This document shows, in pieces, positions 1 to 12,046 of a stretch of DNA of 64,000 nt; position 1 is the first letter of the stretch, and the number at the start of each line of letters is the position of its first letter. Where the stretch lies: contig JACGZH010000001.1 in assembly GCA_014706385.1 (NCBI GenBank), positions 1,302,001 to 1,366,000 on the forward strand, written 5' to 3'. This stretch comes from Phaffia rhodozyma (lineage: Eukaryota > Basidiomycota > Tremellomycetes > Cystofilobasidiales > Mrakiaceae). A program made the position numbers and the translations under genes. The notes beneath the pieces were generated by a model. It ran no database searches, was not told where the DNA came from, and saw only the letters and a program-made list of their open reading frames with translations.

Positions 1-1995
1 ATCGAGAGTTCGGGCGGAAGGAGGAGGGGTAAGGATCGCACTGGAGAAGGTCGAACTCGCGTCGCCTGGGTAAGAAGGCGAGAGGCTGGGTGGTGAAGAA
101 AAGTGAGGACTCGACGACGAGCTTAGAGGAGACTTTAAATATCAAGTGTGGTTACGAAGAGAAATGTATCGATGAGTTTCTCTGATGTTTATTCCACTGA
201 ATACACGACGCGAACTGAGACAGAACGCGCAAGTCAGATGGATAACGAAGTTTACGTACAACATGAGAATGACTCGTTCCCGGTCTAGACCAGTTGGACT
301 CTTCCTGCCCTGCTCCTAGTCCGTCCTCGAGGACGAATGCAGGTCGGTCTCTTGACCCAGAGCGCGAATTCCTACGAAGCCATCCTCGCCAACCTGTGTT
401 TCCTTGGGATGAATCGAGCATACCAGAGGGTGAGGGTGGACTTGGTGGAGTTGCTCTGTAAGCAAATTCGATGGGCGTACTAGGCGCGCGTGGGGTAGGA
501 GCAGAAGAAACCTTTTCGTTTGCCAAGAAAGGTCGCAAGAACATGAAATTCGTCAGCAGTCTGGCCGTTGGTGGAAGAAAGAGAAGGGCGGACATACTTT
601 GCGAGATAGAGACAGATCGTCTGAATACCTAACTCTCAATTCGCCTCCATCACTGACACACTTTCTCAGACCATCCAACGGGAGACCGAGCGCATCCACC
701 CTGTTGCTTGCCTGTTCTTTTCCATTGCTTCTAGAACTGTACTCTATGTTGGCCTGCCAGAATGGTTCTCTGTTTTCATCCATCTCGTCCAAAGTCCTCT
801 CTGTTCTACCAGAAGTGAACGCAATTGCAAGTTCTTCAGTAGAGTCGTGCGTTGGCGAAGGAGTCGAATGAGCAAATTCAGATAGGGAGAGCGTATAAGA
901 ATCTTGACGTTGGACAGATGACGCGCTCGTGATATGTGGATGCTGGGCTTCTACCAGAGCAGGTCTAACAACCATCATTGAGGATACTCGCTCCTCCTCC
1001 TCCTCTTTTTCTTTCGACTTAGGATTTCCTATAGGGCGAGTCACAGTATCAGCCGCTCGAAGAGTACCGTTCGAGGCAGCATGTCGAGGTTTCTGCTCAA
1101 ATCCGTCAACTACGACAAAATGAGGTTTATCGAACGCGAAATCAAGCGCGCACTCGGAAGACATATCGTCGGATTCACGTCGATTGTCCGAATCAGTCGT
1201 TCGCTGAGAATAATGGGAGTCTATCGAACCAGAATAGGACTCGCTAGAGAGACTCTCGACAGGTGGCAAGTTAGGCTTCGCTCGAAAGAGACCACCAGTA
1301 GGTTGGAGCGCGATGAGAGAAAGAGGCCGACAGGGCGCGCAAGGTTGACTACTAGACAATACGCTCATCGGCTGTCGGAGAGGCAGACGGGACTCGTCAG
1401 ACGAGCAAGAAGTCGAAGATGACGAGCTATCTGTGGGGTTTGTTGAGGGGTCTAGGGAGAGTGTGTTTGAGAAAGTCGTCGGTAGTGGTTCGTTCGTTCG
1501 GATATGATCCGAAGGAGGGTGAGGGACTACATTGACATCAGCTGGCGGCGATAGAGGGAGCAGAGACTGAGACGCGTAGGCCGCAGTATGCGCAGGCTCA
1601 GCAGAATGGAGATGGGGAAAGGTCCTCTCGTGTCGATGGATAAAGATCTCCTTGTGGAACTGAACCTGAGGAGGAGCGAGCGAAGCGATCGTTTCGTCTG
1701 TGACGTCCTGGTCCGCGGGAACGGCCGGAGGAAAGGAAGGAGAGAGTGGGAAAGCAGCTCGGCCTGTCAAAGAGACCGAAGGCGGACGAAGAGACGGAGT
1801 AGACTTGACTGGTCGAACGGATTTTTGAGTTGAGAAAATGGAAGGAGGAGAGGAAGGAGACAGAGTATTGGATAAAGGAATGTTGGTGGATGTGGGCGAT
1901 AGAGGTGTCCGTTTAACTTGCAACGGAGAGGGAGCATAGACCAATGTACGAGGAGACCGTCCTGTTGATCTGTAGGCGCTATCTGTAGACGCCAT
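1..1995 (-). CDS. Ser/Pro-rich protein of unknown function, 3' part off the left edge
   Basis: The first coding exon runs from 1995 down to about 604 and ends at a clean donor (AAA followed by gtatgt). A second exon continues in the same frame from about 511, after a gaaaag acceptor. That frame meets a TAA at 152-154, but a strong donor (gtacgt) lies near 259, and the first ~130 bases again read as an open Ser/Pro-rich frame, so the gene probably continues beyond position 1. The ~600 visible residues are rich in Ser, Pro and Thr, with an acidic-basic run (KSKEKEEEEER), and look disordered. The second exon carries a short structured-looking segment, NTGWRGWLRRNSRSGSRDRP. No known domain is recognised. 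It diverges from the beta-tubulin gene and shares its upstream region. Confidence 0.6.
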
Positions 1996-2832
1996 TTAGA
2001 AACAGATATGGTCCTAGAAAAAGAAGGGGTATATATCAAAGGAATGTAAAGAGAGGGAAAGAACGCGTTCTGGAGTAAGGTTGATGGATGGATGGATGAA
2101 CAGAAAAGAAGAGAAAGAAGGCGAAGACGTCGGTCAACAGAGCGGGAAGAGTAGATGAAACCTTAACGTAGAAATCACATGGATCACGTGGCGAGATCTT
2201 GACGCGTCTGTCGTGTCGACGCGACCGATTTTGGCAGTGGTTACAAAATACATCGGTTACACTTTTCCATCTCCCTGCGCTCGAGCCCCGTCCCTTTTTG
2301 GGAGCCTTGTTCCTGTTCCTGTTCCTGTTCCTGTTCCTGTTCCTGTTTCTCTTGCCATCCATCGTCCTCCTAACATCCCTCCGTTGCCCTCCGCCTTCTC
2401 TTTCCCTCATCCTAATCCTCTAACGAGTCGTCGCTTTCTTTCCAACTCTCTCCTCTTTTCTTTTTATTCTACTTGATCAGTCAGTGTCTCATCTTACCAT
2501 TTGGTCTAGTTCTTTTCCCTCTTCTCTCCCTTGTCTCGATTGGGTGGTGCAGGCCTTGTCTCTGGCGGCTGCAGCCGTCATCTGTTTCCGCGTTTCCCTC
2601 GCTTTCTCCTCCCATCTTTTTTTCATCTTGTGCTGTCAAGGTACAGCCTGGGTTGTAAACCTATCTCTGTAGGGATTTCCTTTGAGCTGACTTACATCGT
2701 CCAAGAGTGTAAAAAGTCGCCTGGTGGGCTGGGTGAAGACTGTCTCGCCTTGGGTGGAATTTGTACGGACGGCCGTTCTGGAGTTGCCTGTCACCCATAC
2801 ACATAATCGTTTCTCGAGAAGATCGTTCATCA
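1996..2832. promoter_or_regulatory. Divergent promoter region and 5' leaders (Ser/Pro-rich gene and beta-tubulin)
   Basis: No gene is supported here. A TATA-like tatatat lies at about 2031-2037, oriented toward the minus-strand gene. A CACGTG palindrome occurs near 2186. A hexamer repeat sits at 2309-2347. The last ~400 bases before the tubulin start are strongly pyrimidine-rich on the plus strand, as expected for a fungal core promoter and leader. Confidence 0.5.
2309..2347. repeat. Tandem hexamer repeat, unit TTCCTG
   Basis: About six and a half copies of TTCCTG stand head to tail, between the Ser/Pro-rich gene and beta-tubulin. It is a perfect short tandem repeat of the kind that varies in copy number between strains. 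A role in the promoter is possible but not shown. Confidence 0.9.
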
Positions 2833-4980
2833 AGTTTTTGTCTCTCTGATCTAATATGATGCTGACTCTTGCCTCTTCTGAAACTTCGCTCGACAGTGCG
2901 AGAGATTGTCCACCTTCAAACTGGTCAAGTACGTTCAACCCCGCCTCCTCTTCTCCCACGTGGCCTGTTTCAGCCCTGGCAAGTTCAGCATCTGATATCC
3001 ATCTTTCGTTATGTTTTATTCTGTTGTCCTGATGGGGTCGTATAGTGTGGTAACCAGTACGTATATTAACCTTTCATGTTCTTAGAACTGATGGCAGGGA
3101 CTGACTTTACCTGACACACTTCAGAATCGGAGCTAAGTTCTGGGAGGTCCTTTGTGATGGTGCGTTCTTTTGAGAGATCAACCTCCGAAGCCGTCCACTT
3201 TGTGCTTTACATCTCTGTTTCTAACTTTGTCTTCTCTGGGTTTTCCGCTTGTAGAACACGGCATTGGAGCCGATGGAACGTTCGTTCTGCCTTACTTTCT
3301 ATACTTGACCTCTAGAGATAGACTTATCTCGAACACCCAACAATGATCTGCCTCTTCTACAGCTACGAGGGAGATACCGATCTTCAGCTCGAGAGGATTA
3401 ACGTCTACTACAACGAAGCTTCCGGTTAGTCTTTAAATATGACTGTATGCGCCATCCAAGACAGGCATTGATGATCTTTCATCATTCCGTTCATGAAATG
3501 AATCAGGTGGAAGGTATGTTCCCCGAGCTGTCCTCGTCGATCTCGAGCCTGGAACCATGGATTCTATCCGAGCCGGTCCTCTCGGAAACCTCTTCCGACC
3601 AGATAACTTCGTTTTTGGTCAAAGCGGAGCTGGAAACAACTGGGCTAAAGGACATTGTTCGTTTATCTGTCTTTGTGGTCAAAACGGAGGACGACGATGA
3701 TATGGACTGACGTTTGTGGCTTTGAATATGCTTCTTCACACTTTTCGTGACGCCGTGTGGATTCAACTAGACACTGAGGGTAGGTCTTTCACAGTGTTCT
3801 CCAGCCCTCATCGTCCTTGAGATGCGTTTCACTATGACTTACCTTGACATGTTCCTTCTCACACAAGGTGCCGAGCTTGTCGATTCGGTGCTCGACGTCG
3901 TTCGAAAGGAGGCTGAGGGAACTGACTGCCTCCAGGGTTTCCAGATCACTCACTCGCTCGGAGGAGGAACTGGAGCTGGAATGGGAACGCTCTTGATCTC
4001 CAAGATTAGAGAGGAGTACCCAGATCGAATCATGGCTACTTTCTCGGTCTTGCCCTCGCCCAAAGTATGTCCCTCTTCATCTCAAAATGACACATATATC
4101 TGCACGTCTCACCGTTCTCTTTACTTCCGCGCGTATGGAATTTTCGTAATTACAGGTCTCCGACACGGTCATCGAGCCCTATAACGCCACACTCTCTGTT
4201 CATCAGTTGGTAGAGAACTCTGATGAAACCTTCTGCATCGATAACGAGGCGCTCTACGATATCTGCTTCCGAACGCTGAAGTTGACGCAGCCGACGCACG
4301 GTGACTTGAACCACTTGATCTCGATCGTGATGAGTGGAATCACGACCTGTTTGCGATTCCCTGGTCAGCTCAATTCTGATCTCCGAAAGCTGGCCGTCAA
4401 CATGGTTCCCTTCCCTCGACTTCACTTCTTCATGGTCGGTTTCGCGCCTTTGACCGCTCGAGGAACCCAGCAGTACCGGGCGATCACCGTTCCGGAGCTG
4501 ACCCAGCAGATGTTCGATGCGAAGAACATGATGGCCGCCTGTGACCCTCGACACGGAAAGTACTTGACGAACGCCGCTTACTTCCGAGGAAAGGTCTCGA
4601 TGAAGGAGGTTGAGGAGCAGATGCAGAACGTGCAGACCAAGAACTCGGCATACTTCGTCGAGTGGATTCCTAACAACGTTCAAACCGCCCACTGTGACAT
4701 CCCACCTCGAGGATTCAAGATGTCAGCAACCTTCATCGGAAACTCGACCTGTATCCAGGAGCTATTCAAGCGAATCGGGGATCAGTTCTCTGCTATGTTC
4801 AGAAGAAAGGCTTTCTTGCACTGGTACACTGGGGAGGGAATGGACGAGATGGAGTTCACCGAGGCAGAGTCCAACTTGAACGATCTCGTTGCCGAGTACA
4901 CTCAGTACCAAGAGGCCCCGCTCGAGGACGAGGATGGTGAGCTCTACGATGACGAGGTTCCTATCGAGGAGGAGCTCTAA
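2833..4980 (+). CDS. TUB2: Beta-tubulin
   Basis: Structural subunit of microtubules; pairs with alpha-tubulin and binds GTP. Exons: 2833, 2897-2928, 3046-3056, 3125-3159, 3255-3279, 3363-3424, 3507-3656, 3771-3779, 3868-4064 and 4156-4980. They join in frame to 448 aa, the usual beta-tubulin length. The protein begins [20 protein letters not shown], carries the tubulin GTP-binding loop GGGTGAGMG, and ends in an acidic tail ([14 protein letters not shown]). The start is unusual: the only way to obtain the universally conserved MREI start is to join an A at 2833 to TG at 2897 across a 63-nt intron. Exons of 11 and 9 nt are supported by the conserved residues they encode (CGNQ, YTEG). The identity is certain; the split initiation codon is inferred. 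Confidence 0.96.
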
Positions 4981-5794
4981 AGAAAGAAGAGAAGAGATCC
5001 AAGATTCCATCTTCCAAAAGACGATATTTCAGGCATCTGTTAGATCAAGAAAACCCCAAAGGCTCTAGAATCTTTTTGAACGTCCTTTCTTCTTCTGGGC
5101 TCTTTCTCTCCTCTCTCTTTTTTTTTTATTTTACTTTCTTCTTTTCTTGCTGGAACATATGTGTCCGTGTGTGGTTCTCTCTTTGGTATTTTGAATCTTT
5201 CATCATCCGCAGAGGAGGAAACGGGTGAAAAGATCCATATATCCTTCCCTCCTCTCTTCTTATTCCCCTTCTTGCTCTCTTTGATATCACATGCGCTTTT
5301 TCTTCAATGGCTCCTTGCTCATCCTATGTGTGTGTGTGTGTGTGTGCTTATCGTGCGCTTCGTCTGATCAACCTCAGGGTTTCTTGTGGTGTCCGGTATC
5401 CAACTTACCTCACATTCCCTATTTTTTCCACTTCCGTAGTGTCTATCATTTCTAAAACGGAATCCGTTCTTCTATCCCTATGGAAGAACAATTAAAAATG
5501 GGTACAAGAAAAGGAAGAAAAAAAGGAGAGGGGATGGCCAGTTGTTTGTGAGTGATGGTTGAAATATGAGTGGGTTGTAAGGGATGAGAATGATACAAAA
5601 GGAAGGGGCCCCTGTTGATCGATGATGCCCAGAGAATGGAAGAACATGAGGAGATAAAATAAAAAAGGAGGACAAGATGAACGGAATAAAGTGAATTTCC
5701 AACATGCCGACTGTTGTGCGGAACGAAACGAAAGCAAGGAAAAGAAAGAAAAGAAGAGAGGAAGGCGCTATTGAGCAACACCTGTGCACTACTC
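4981..5794. other. Convergent 3' spacer between beta-tubulin and the TCO89-like gene
   Basis: No gene is supported. The plus strand is pyrimidine-rich to about 5470 and becomes purine-rich from about 5500, so each flanking gene has a pyrimidine-rich 3' end on its own sense strand. A (TG)n tract lies at about 5327-5346. The open frames in this stretch are hydrophobic low-complexity translations. Confidence 0.6.
5327..5346. repeat. (TG)n microsatellite
   Basis: About ten TG dinucleotides in a row in the 3' region of beta-tubulin. Simple sequence repeat; no function inferred. Confidence 0.9.
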
Positions 5795-8582
5795 TTAACT
5801 AAGAGCCAGCCGTTTTTGATCTAATACCCTCTTCCCACTCAGACCCATCGGACTCAACCTTCCGTCTTCTTTAAATCCTAGCCAGAGACTCTTATGTGCC
5901 TCGATGAATGGAGACGGATGCAGGTGGGGGCCTCCTGGGGCACCAGGAGGGGGTGAGGTTGGTCTATCTTGAAACATTGTCTGTTCTCTGACGACCGGTC
6001 GAAGAGCGGTCAGACATGACAAGGAGAATTGTGAATTTGAGTTTCCACTGGAAGAAGAGGGGAGGAAAGAGGTGTTTGATCTAGAATAGGTCGGTGCAGT
6101 GGCTGATCGACTTTGTGCTCGACCTGCTGAGGAGACTGAAGATGGATTCAGTCCACCGCCGCCATTAGGACTAATGGTTGATGAGGAAGGAGGGGATGGT
6201 GTCCTGTCGGATCCGTTCGACGTCAATGAACTCAACCCGTCGATCAGACTCTTCCTCACCCCCGAGGCGACCTCAGCCAGACTTTGAGTCGAGCTTGACG
6301 AGACCATCCGCCGGCCAATACCTCCTCCTGATGACGAAGCGGAGCCTGTTTCTGTTCCAAGATGCGTGCTCGATCGAAGTGCTGCCATCGCTCCTCTCGC
6401 CTTGGACGCTCCATTGGAAAACTCTCCACCGGCCGACCCGGCTCCCCCAGGCCCATAGATGCTGTGGCTGTTGCTGCGTATACTGGCCGAGCTGGCCGTT
6501 CGGTCCCGGTTTCTCGTCGTCGAATCTGTGGAGCCCCAGGTGGGTTGGTTCGGATCTCCGGGGGGAGCAAAGAATCGGGATGGACTTCCGGTAGCCGTCC
6601 TTACACTCGATACACTCGTCCTTCGAAGGGAACCCATAGCGTCGGGGTGATGCTGCCCACTGATGTATGAGCCAGCCGGGGAGGATGTCTCCCAGTTGGC
6701 AGGCGAATCTGCCAAGGCAGAGTCATTCGTCAATTGAGGGGGCGCAATTGCTGGAATGTTGGATGAGAGAGAGACGAGTCGTTTGGGTAACAGTTGAGGA
6801 CGGTTGACGAGCGAGCGAATTGAACTTCGAGATGAGCTCGTTCGCAAGGGATGGGATGATGACCGACCGTGAGGAGGGCCTTGCGACTGCTGACGAGAAT
6901 GTGAATCCGCCGATGGAGTGGCTTGAACCGGATTAAAGACGAACAGCTGTGACTCGTCGTTCTGAGCTGGACTAGGTTGTTCAATCTCTTTATCCTTTTT
7001 TAGACCAAGCCGAGATCTAGGATGAGAATCTTCTCTTAGATTCGAGACTAGAGGCGAAGATGCGATCGCCCCGTTCGTTTGGTCTGACAGATTCGCCTGA
7101 TGATGAACGGTTTGGGTCGTTGTCGATGTCGGACCTGAGTCACGTTCTGGGCTTGTTCCAGAATGAAAGGAATCCGCGGTAAGCGGTGGAGAGGGCAATG
7201 GAGTGGCTGGGCTTCGACGCGGAGAAGGGAATAAATGGACGCGTGCATTGGCAGAAGGCCTAGCATGAGGATGTTGAGCGTGGCGGAGGGTAGGTTCAGT
7301 CGCGGCTGAGGTTAGAGGAGGGAGCGCAGATTGTCTGCTACGAGGAGATGGACTGAATCCGTTTTGGTGTTTGGGTAAGGACTGTTGAGGAGGAAGATCT
7401 TCCGCTTCAGATGGCTTGGTAGTAAATCCAACCTGTGCAATGGATGATGACGGTGCCGAGGGTTTAGCATTTTGAGTAACATCGGAAGAACTTGAATGGA
7501 TTCTGAACATGTTGGGTTTCTTTCTCGGAGATAGGTCCCTCGACGGCTGGGCATTCGGAGGATGTTGAACATGTTGAGAATCCTGGGACGGCTGGGACGA
7601 AAGCTGATCCTTCGAATTCAAATCTTGCAAGTTAGTGGATGACGACGACACAGCGGTTTGATGAATAGAAGTTGATGAACGTCTACGGATCGTCGAGGCT
7701 GAGCTATTTTTTCGAAAGACATTACTTGGTCGATGGCGGGATGGTCTGGAGCTAGGGTCATCCTCTTCGGACGCAGTTGCACGTTCATTGTCACTATTGG
7801 ACACCCAACCCTCCTCTTCCCCAGCTACTGATCCATCCTTTGACTGGATTGAGGAAAGAGTGTTAAACATCCAGGTCCATCAGCACGTACCCAACTCTTT
7901 TAAACAGAGATCACACGGTCAACTCACGTTTTCTTTTCCTTGGTCCTGATAACCTCTTCCGCCAGCATCTACTAAGTTTTCCGAGGCAGCGTTTGGCCTC
8001 TCGTCATCAATAATAGTTGTTTTGCTGTGAGTTCGTTGCAGGGCGCCTAATCGAGGCAGATGACCGTCCGATCGATGAGATGAGATCCTGTGAGAGGTCG
8101 GCATTCCCTGTAAGAGATGATCATGAAAACACAAAGACAAGCATAAGAGGCGGAGAAGAGAGAAAGAACGTATTCATGCAAGGAGGGTCAAGTAGAAGTT
8201 TAGAAAAATTGAAAGGTTGGTAGAGATGGAGATGGGTTGAACAAATCGCCCATCGATTAAATTAACAGAAACGCCAGAATATGAGGGTAGAGGTATTATC
8301 AGCCCAACCAATCGTCCTTCTCAAACAGCTCCATCTACAAAACTTTTTCATTGGTCATAGAGAAAGGGAAAGAGAAGAAAAAGAAGGATGAATATTAGAA
8401 CAAACATCGTTTCGTTTGGTCTTCACGTCCTGAGGAGCTCCGCTCGAGCTGGTCATGCCTAGATTAGACCCTATGTTGCCTCTCTTGTAGGAAGACGTAG
8501 AGGATGGTCGCCCATGGGAAGAGGAACGTCTAGCAGATCCTGGACGAGCGTGGGCATGGTGAGTAGTCGTTTGGAGAGGCAT
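5795..8582 (-). CDS. Ser-rich protein, candidate TORC1 subunit TCO89-like
   Basis: Three phase-0 exons (8582-8427, 8107-7928, 7843-5795) give 794 aa. The introns have clean ends (gtgaag...ttacag and gtgagt...atccag). The protein is almost wholly low-complexity, rich in Ser, Pro, Arg and His. Near the N-terminus are LGALQRTHSKTT, then an acidic patch with EEEGWVSNSD followed by basic Ser-rich sequence. This order (basic Ser-rich start, RT/RNKS-like motif, acidic EEGW-V patch) resembles the TCO89 subunit of TORC1 in fungi. That assignment rests on remembered family character and is tentative; another disordered regulator is possible. The start was chosen as MPLQTTTHH; an upstream in-frame ATG at 8732 would add 50 residues that look like leader sequence. 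Confidence 0.75.
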
Positions 8583-8818
8583 AAAGAGAGTCGTAGAAGG
8601 GAGTCGGGAAGGGGCAACGGGATGAAGCAACGGGATGAGAGATGATGGATGATAGGAGATGGAACGGATGGACGAAATTAAATCGGGTTTTCCTGCTTTG
8701 CATCTTTCCTCCAGCTTCCATCCAGATGACATCTTGGAACACCATTCACTGATCTTCTATTGACCCGGCATCATCCGTATTCTACTTGATAGCTGACACA
8801 ATCTGATATCTCATCCTT

Positions 8819-10200
8819 ATGACGCATAAGAAGATCTTGCTCGAGGTCTGCGTAGACTCGTTCGACTCGGCCAAGACGTACGCCTTGTGCCCGTTGCTTA
8901 AGTTGAAGCGCCGAATAGATTTGACTGATATTTGGTAATCTTGATCGGACGATACCTACATCTGATACATATACACGACCATTCATGTATGCTGGTAGAG
9001 CTGTCGACAATGGAGCAGATCGGTTGGAGATATGTGGTTCTCTTTGTCAAGGAGGAGGTACAACGCCTTCCGTCGCGCTGGTCAATGTACGCGTCTAATC
9101 TCCTTCATCGTCTTTGTACTTCATATGATGTACTCACAGTTCTCTTCTTTTCTCTTGATGCCTGTTGTACGACGACCAGATGATCCAGTCCGAGCTTCCT
9201 AAGCTCCCGTTAATGATCATGATCCGTCCTCGACCAGGTGACTTTGTGTATTCCGAGTCAGAAGTCCGTCTGATGAAGGCAGAGATCGCGACGTTTCGAC
9301 GACTACGCGTCATGGGAGTCGTGTTCGGTTGCTTAAAGCCAGATGGCATGATTGATGAGCTGGTGACTTCAGAGTTGGTGTCTTTTTTTAATGAGGCTTG
9401 ATTCTTAAAGTTTGTTACTCACTTGTTTCGTCGAGTTGCTTGATAGATTGGCAGCATGTGCCGGACCTTTAGAAGGTATGGGTTTCATTCCAAACTCCCA
9501 ACCAATCTTCCATTAACAGCTGAGTTGACTGGTCGGTTGTCTTCTCTGGTGGTCTCAGTGACATTTCACCGGGCATTTGACATGATCAACTACCCTTCGG
9601 CTGATGGTCCTCTCCTCTGGGCGACGTCCGGTCCGTCTTATATTCTTCTCTTCTCTCATGCTGTTTCTCAAGCACAAGATAGCTGACGTGATGTTTTTTT
9701 GTCTATAGCTCTCTGCGTATTAGACACAATCCCGAAAATCACTCGTGTTCTCACCAGGTTCGTCCTCATTTAGCCTTTCCTTCTCCCGAGAGAGGCTATT
9801 GTCTTGAAGTAAGGAAACTCGCTCTCATGTCTTTTCTCTGTCCCTCTTCAGCGGTTTACAACCGACGTTTCCTTCATCCCTTTCCTATATCAAGAGCATT
9901 ATCGATCAATCTGTCTCCTTATCAAAACACTCAGCATCTTCTTGTCCTCGGCGTCCTCTGACCATCCTCCCTGGATCTGGGATATCGGCTGCTTCAATTC
10001 TTGCCCATCCAGAGTTCTGCCAACTTCTCCGTGAAGGAATGTTTCCAGAAATCCATGCATCGTGTTCTAGCTGGGTGGATGGACCGATGTGTATGAAAGC
10101 GAGGAAGGAGGGAATGGGAATGGGGCGGTGGGAGAGGTGGAAGGTCATGCCTGCAAGAGTCAGAGAGCTGAGAGAGGTATTGGATGGGTGTGTAAGCTGA
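8819..10200 (+). CDS. CUTC: CutC family copper homeostasis protein
   Basis: CutC proteins are TIM-barrel proteins linked to copper homeostasis; the biochemical activity is poorly defined. Exons: 8819-8877, 8999-9086, 9180-9377, 9436-9475, 9559-9630, 9709-9757 and 9852-10200; all phases agree, 284 aa. Diagnostic stretches are ILLEVCVDSFDSA at the start, NGADRLEIC, MIMIRPRPGDFVYSE, MGVVFGCLKPDG, VTFHRAFDM and ITRVLTSG, in the family order. The last exon contains LPGSGISA followed by a rather basic C-terminal extension ending EVLDGCVS. A further intron near the stop (donor gtattg at 10177, acceptor near 10240) would give a slightly different tail. It is convergent with GPN3. Confidence 0.93.
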
Positions 10201-10335
10201 CGAGGCGAGGAACCTACTCAATTCTTTCCTATAGACAGGTCTGTATCAAGAAGAGGGAAAAGGAGGTAACTTGAGTCTCGAGAGATTGATAACCTGTGTT
10301 GATGTTTCCGTTTGCTTCCAGTGATTACAGTAGAA

Positions 10336-10367
10336 CCATTCATTCATTCATTCATTCATTCATTCAT
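10336..10367. repeat. (CATT)n tetranucleotide repeat
   Basis: Seven to eight CATT units lie in the short convergent spacer between CutC and GPN3. Simple sequence repeat, not coding. Confidence 0.9.
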
Positions 10368-10488
10368 CTTCTTCTACGAAATCCCCTTCGTCCATATCCT
10401 TTGGCATCTTTGGTTCTTCGTCCTCACCTTGAGTCAGACGAATCCCAAGAGAAATCAGTCAAACAAAACGATCAGAATCAACCTTCTC

Positions 10489-11789
10489 TCAGACGGAGGA
10501 TAGCGCCCTGATGAAATGGAGCAGATCATGAAAGAGAAGAACATCGAACGAACCGTATTGCATAGCATTATCTAGATGGCTGAGAATCGTGTTGACGGAG
10601 GATTCGGACGAAGGATCCAACGGAAGGAAAGATACAAGATTGTGATCCTCGATCTGTATGAAGATAGAGCGCGATGAATCCGCGTGATGATGAGACACAA
10701 TAGCAGATGAATGGAAGGAGGAAAGGAAAGGGTGGTAGGAAGGAAAGAAAGAGAATACACAATGGATGTGCTTACCAATTGAACGATGGCCTCATTCAGC
10801 GAATGAAATTTGGGGTTTGTAGTCTGGTTGATCTCATCCTGGAGTAAAAGTGGATCCGGGTCAAGATATCTAACGACCCAACACAATATCAGATTCTGTA
10901 TCGTCAGTCTTTTCGGTTCAAGATAGACGAAAGACTAGCAAAAGGGAACCAAAGAAAGAGAGACTGACCTTCCAACCTCACTCTTGGCCTTCTTTCCCCT
11001 GACGAGGTCCATCTTGCTCAACACATTCAGATGACTGCACTCCAAGCTGACCATGCAACTCATCGCACTCATCACACCCGCGAAGAATTTCGCTTTGTCC
11101 TCCATGAATTGAGATTCAAGTAGGTAAGCCGCGCAGACTCGGAAGTCGCACCTCGTTTGTAAGAACGATGCGAGTCGGGGGAGAAGAGGGATATGTGTGT
11201 ATAATTCGATCTGGCCTGAATCAAATCAGAGGCAATGTTCGACCAGTAAGTAGACTTCGAAGGAGGGCTGCGGTGCTCTAGACTGATGAGAGAAGACCTC
11301 GTACCAGGACAGTCGATGATCAGGTAGTCGTCCTCATATGAGCCCAGCTGCTCTTCCAACCAGTCCAAGTTATCCAGCAGATATCTGTTGGTTTACTCTC
11401 TCTAGTTTAGCTATAACATACAGATTTATGACCGAATCTAGAGAGACAGGGCGATTGAACTCACTCAAAGCAGTAGACGAGTCCTCCATTAGGTCCAAAC
11501 TCCATTTCCTCCATTACATCTTCTAAACTGATGAGATCCTTGATATCCACTGTGGGCGGGTACTCGAATTTGTCTGCTGCAGGGTCCAGGTTGAACAGAT
11601 GGATGTTTCTTCCTTGTGATTGAGCGTGTGCTATGATCGAGTTGCAAAACGTTGATTTACCGGATCCAGCCGGGCCTAACAGAACGGAAGGAAGAATGAA
11701 TGAGGCCATGGAACATTCCAAAAGCAACAGACAGATACATCAAAGAGAAGAAAGACTACCGGACCTGTGACAAGAATAGCGTATCTCAT
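10489..11789 (-). CDS. GPN3: GPN-loop GTPase 3
   Basis: GPN-loop GTPases act in the cytoplasm in assembly and nuclear import of RNA polymerase II and related complexes. Exons: 11789-11765, 11675-11465, 11384-11305, 11215-10969, 10869-10776 and 10653-10489; all phases agree, 273 aa, close to family length. The first coding exon is only 25 nt and encodes MRYAILVT. It is followed by the P-loop GPAGSGKST, the conserved NLDPAA, the GPN signature in [32 protein letters not shown], the NVLSKMDLV guanine-specificity region and the FLPLD box. Start chosen because MRYA... matches family N-termini and splices precisely into the P-loop. It is divergent from the RAD57-like gene, with about 260 bp between start codons. 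Confidence 0.95.
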
Positions 11790-12046
11790 TCTCACTCAGT
11801 ATCAAAACGAACAGGGACAACGGCGAGGACGAAGAGAAGAGAAAGAAGGATGAAGGGATGGATGATGGTAGTCGTTAACGATTCTTTCTAAGTTGAATGT
11901 AGGAAAAACTCATCCAGCCAGTTCTGTTAGGGTTAATTACTGTATGCCCCGGTCAACGCCGTAGCTCCCGGGAGCCAACCAGTAGTCGTCCGATCCATCC
12001 AGCATCAACACAACACGACACGACACCTCTTCTTTCTTCCTGGCTT

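Noticed and set aside
4150..4692. 180-codon open frame antisense to beta-tubulin
   Set aside because: Shadow of the strongly biased tubulin codons; no independent evidence.
10336..10367. CATT array considered as a possible CRISPR-like or satellite array
   Set aside because: Perfect 4-nt microsatellite without spacers.
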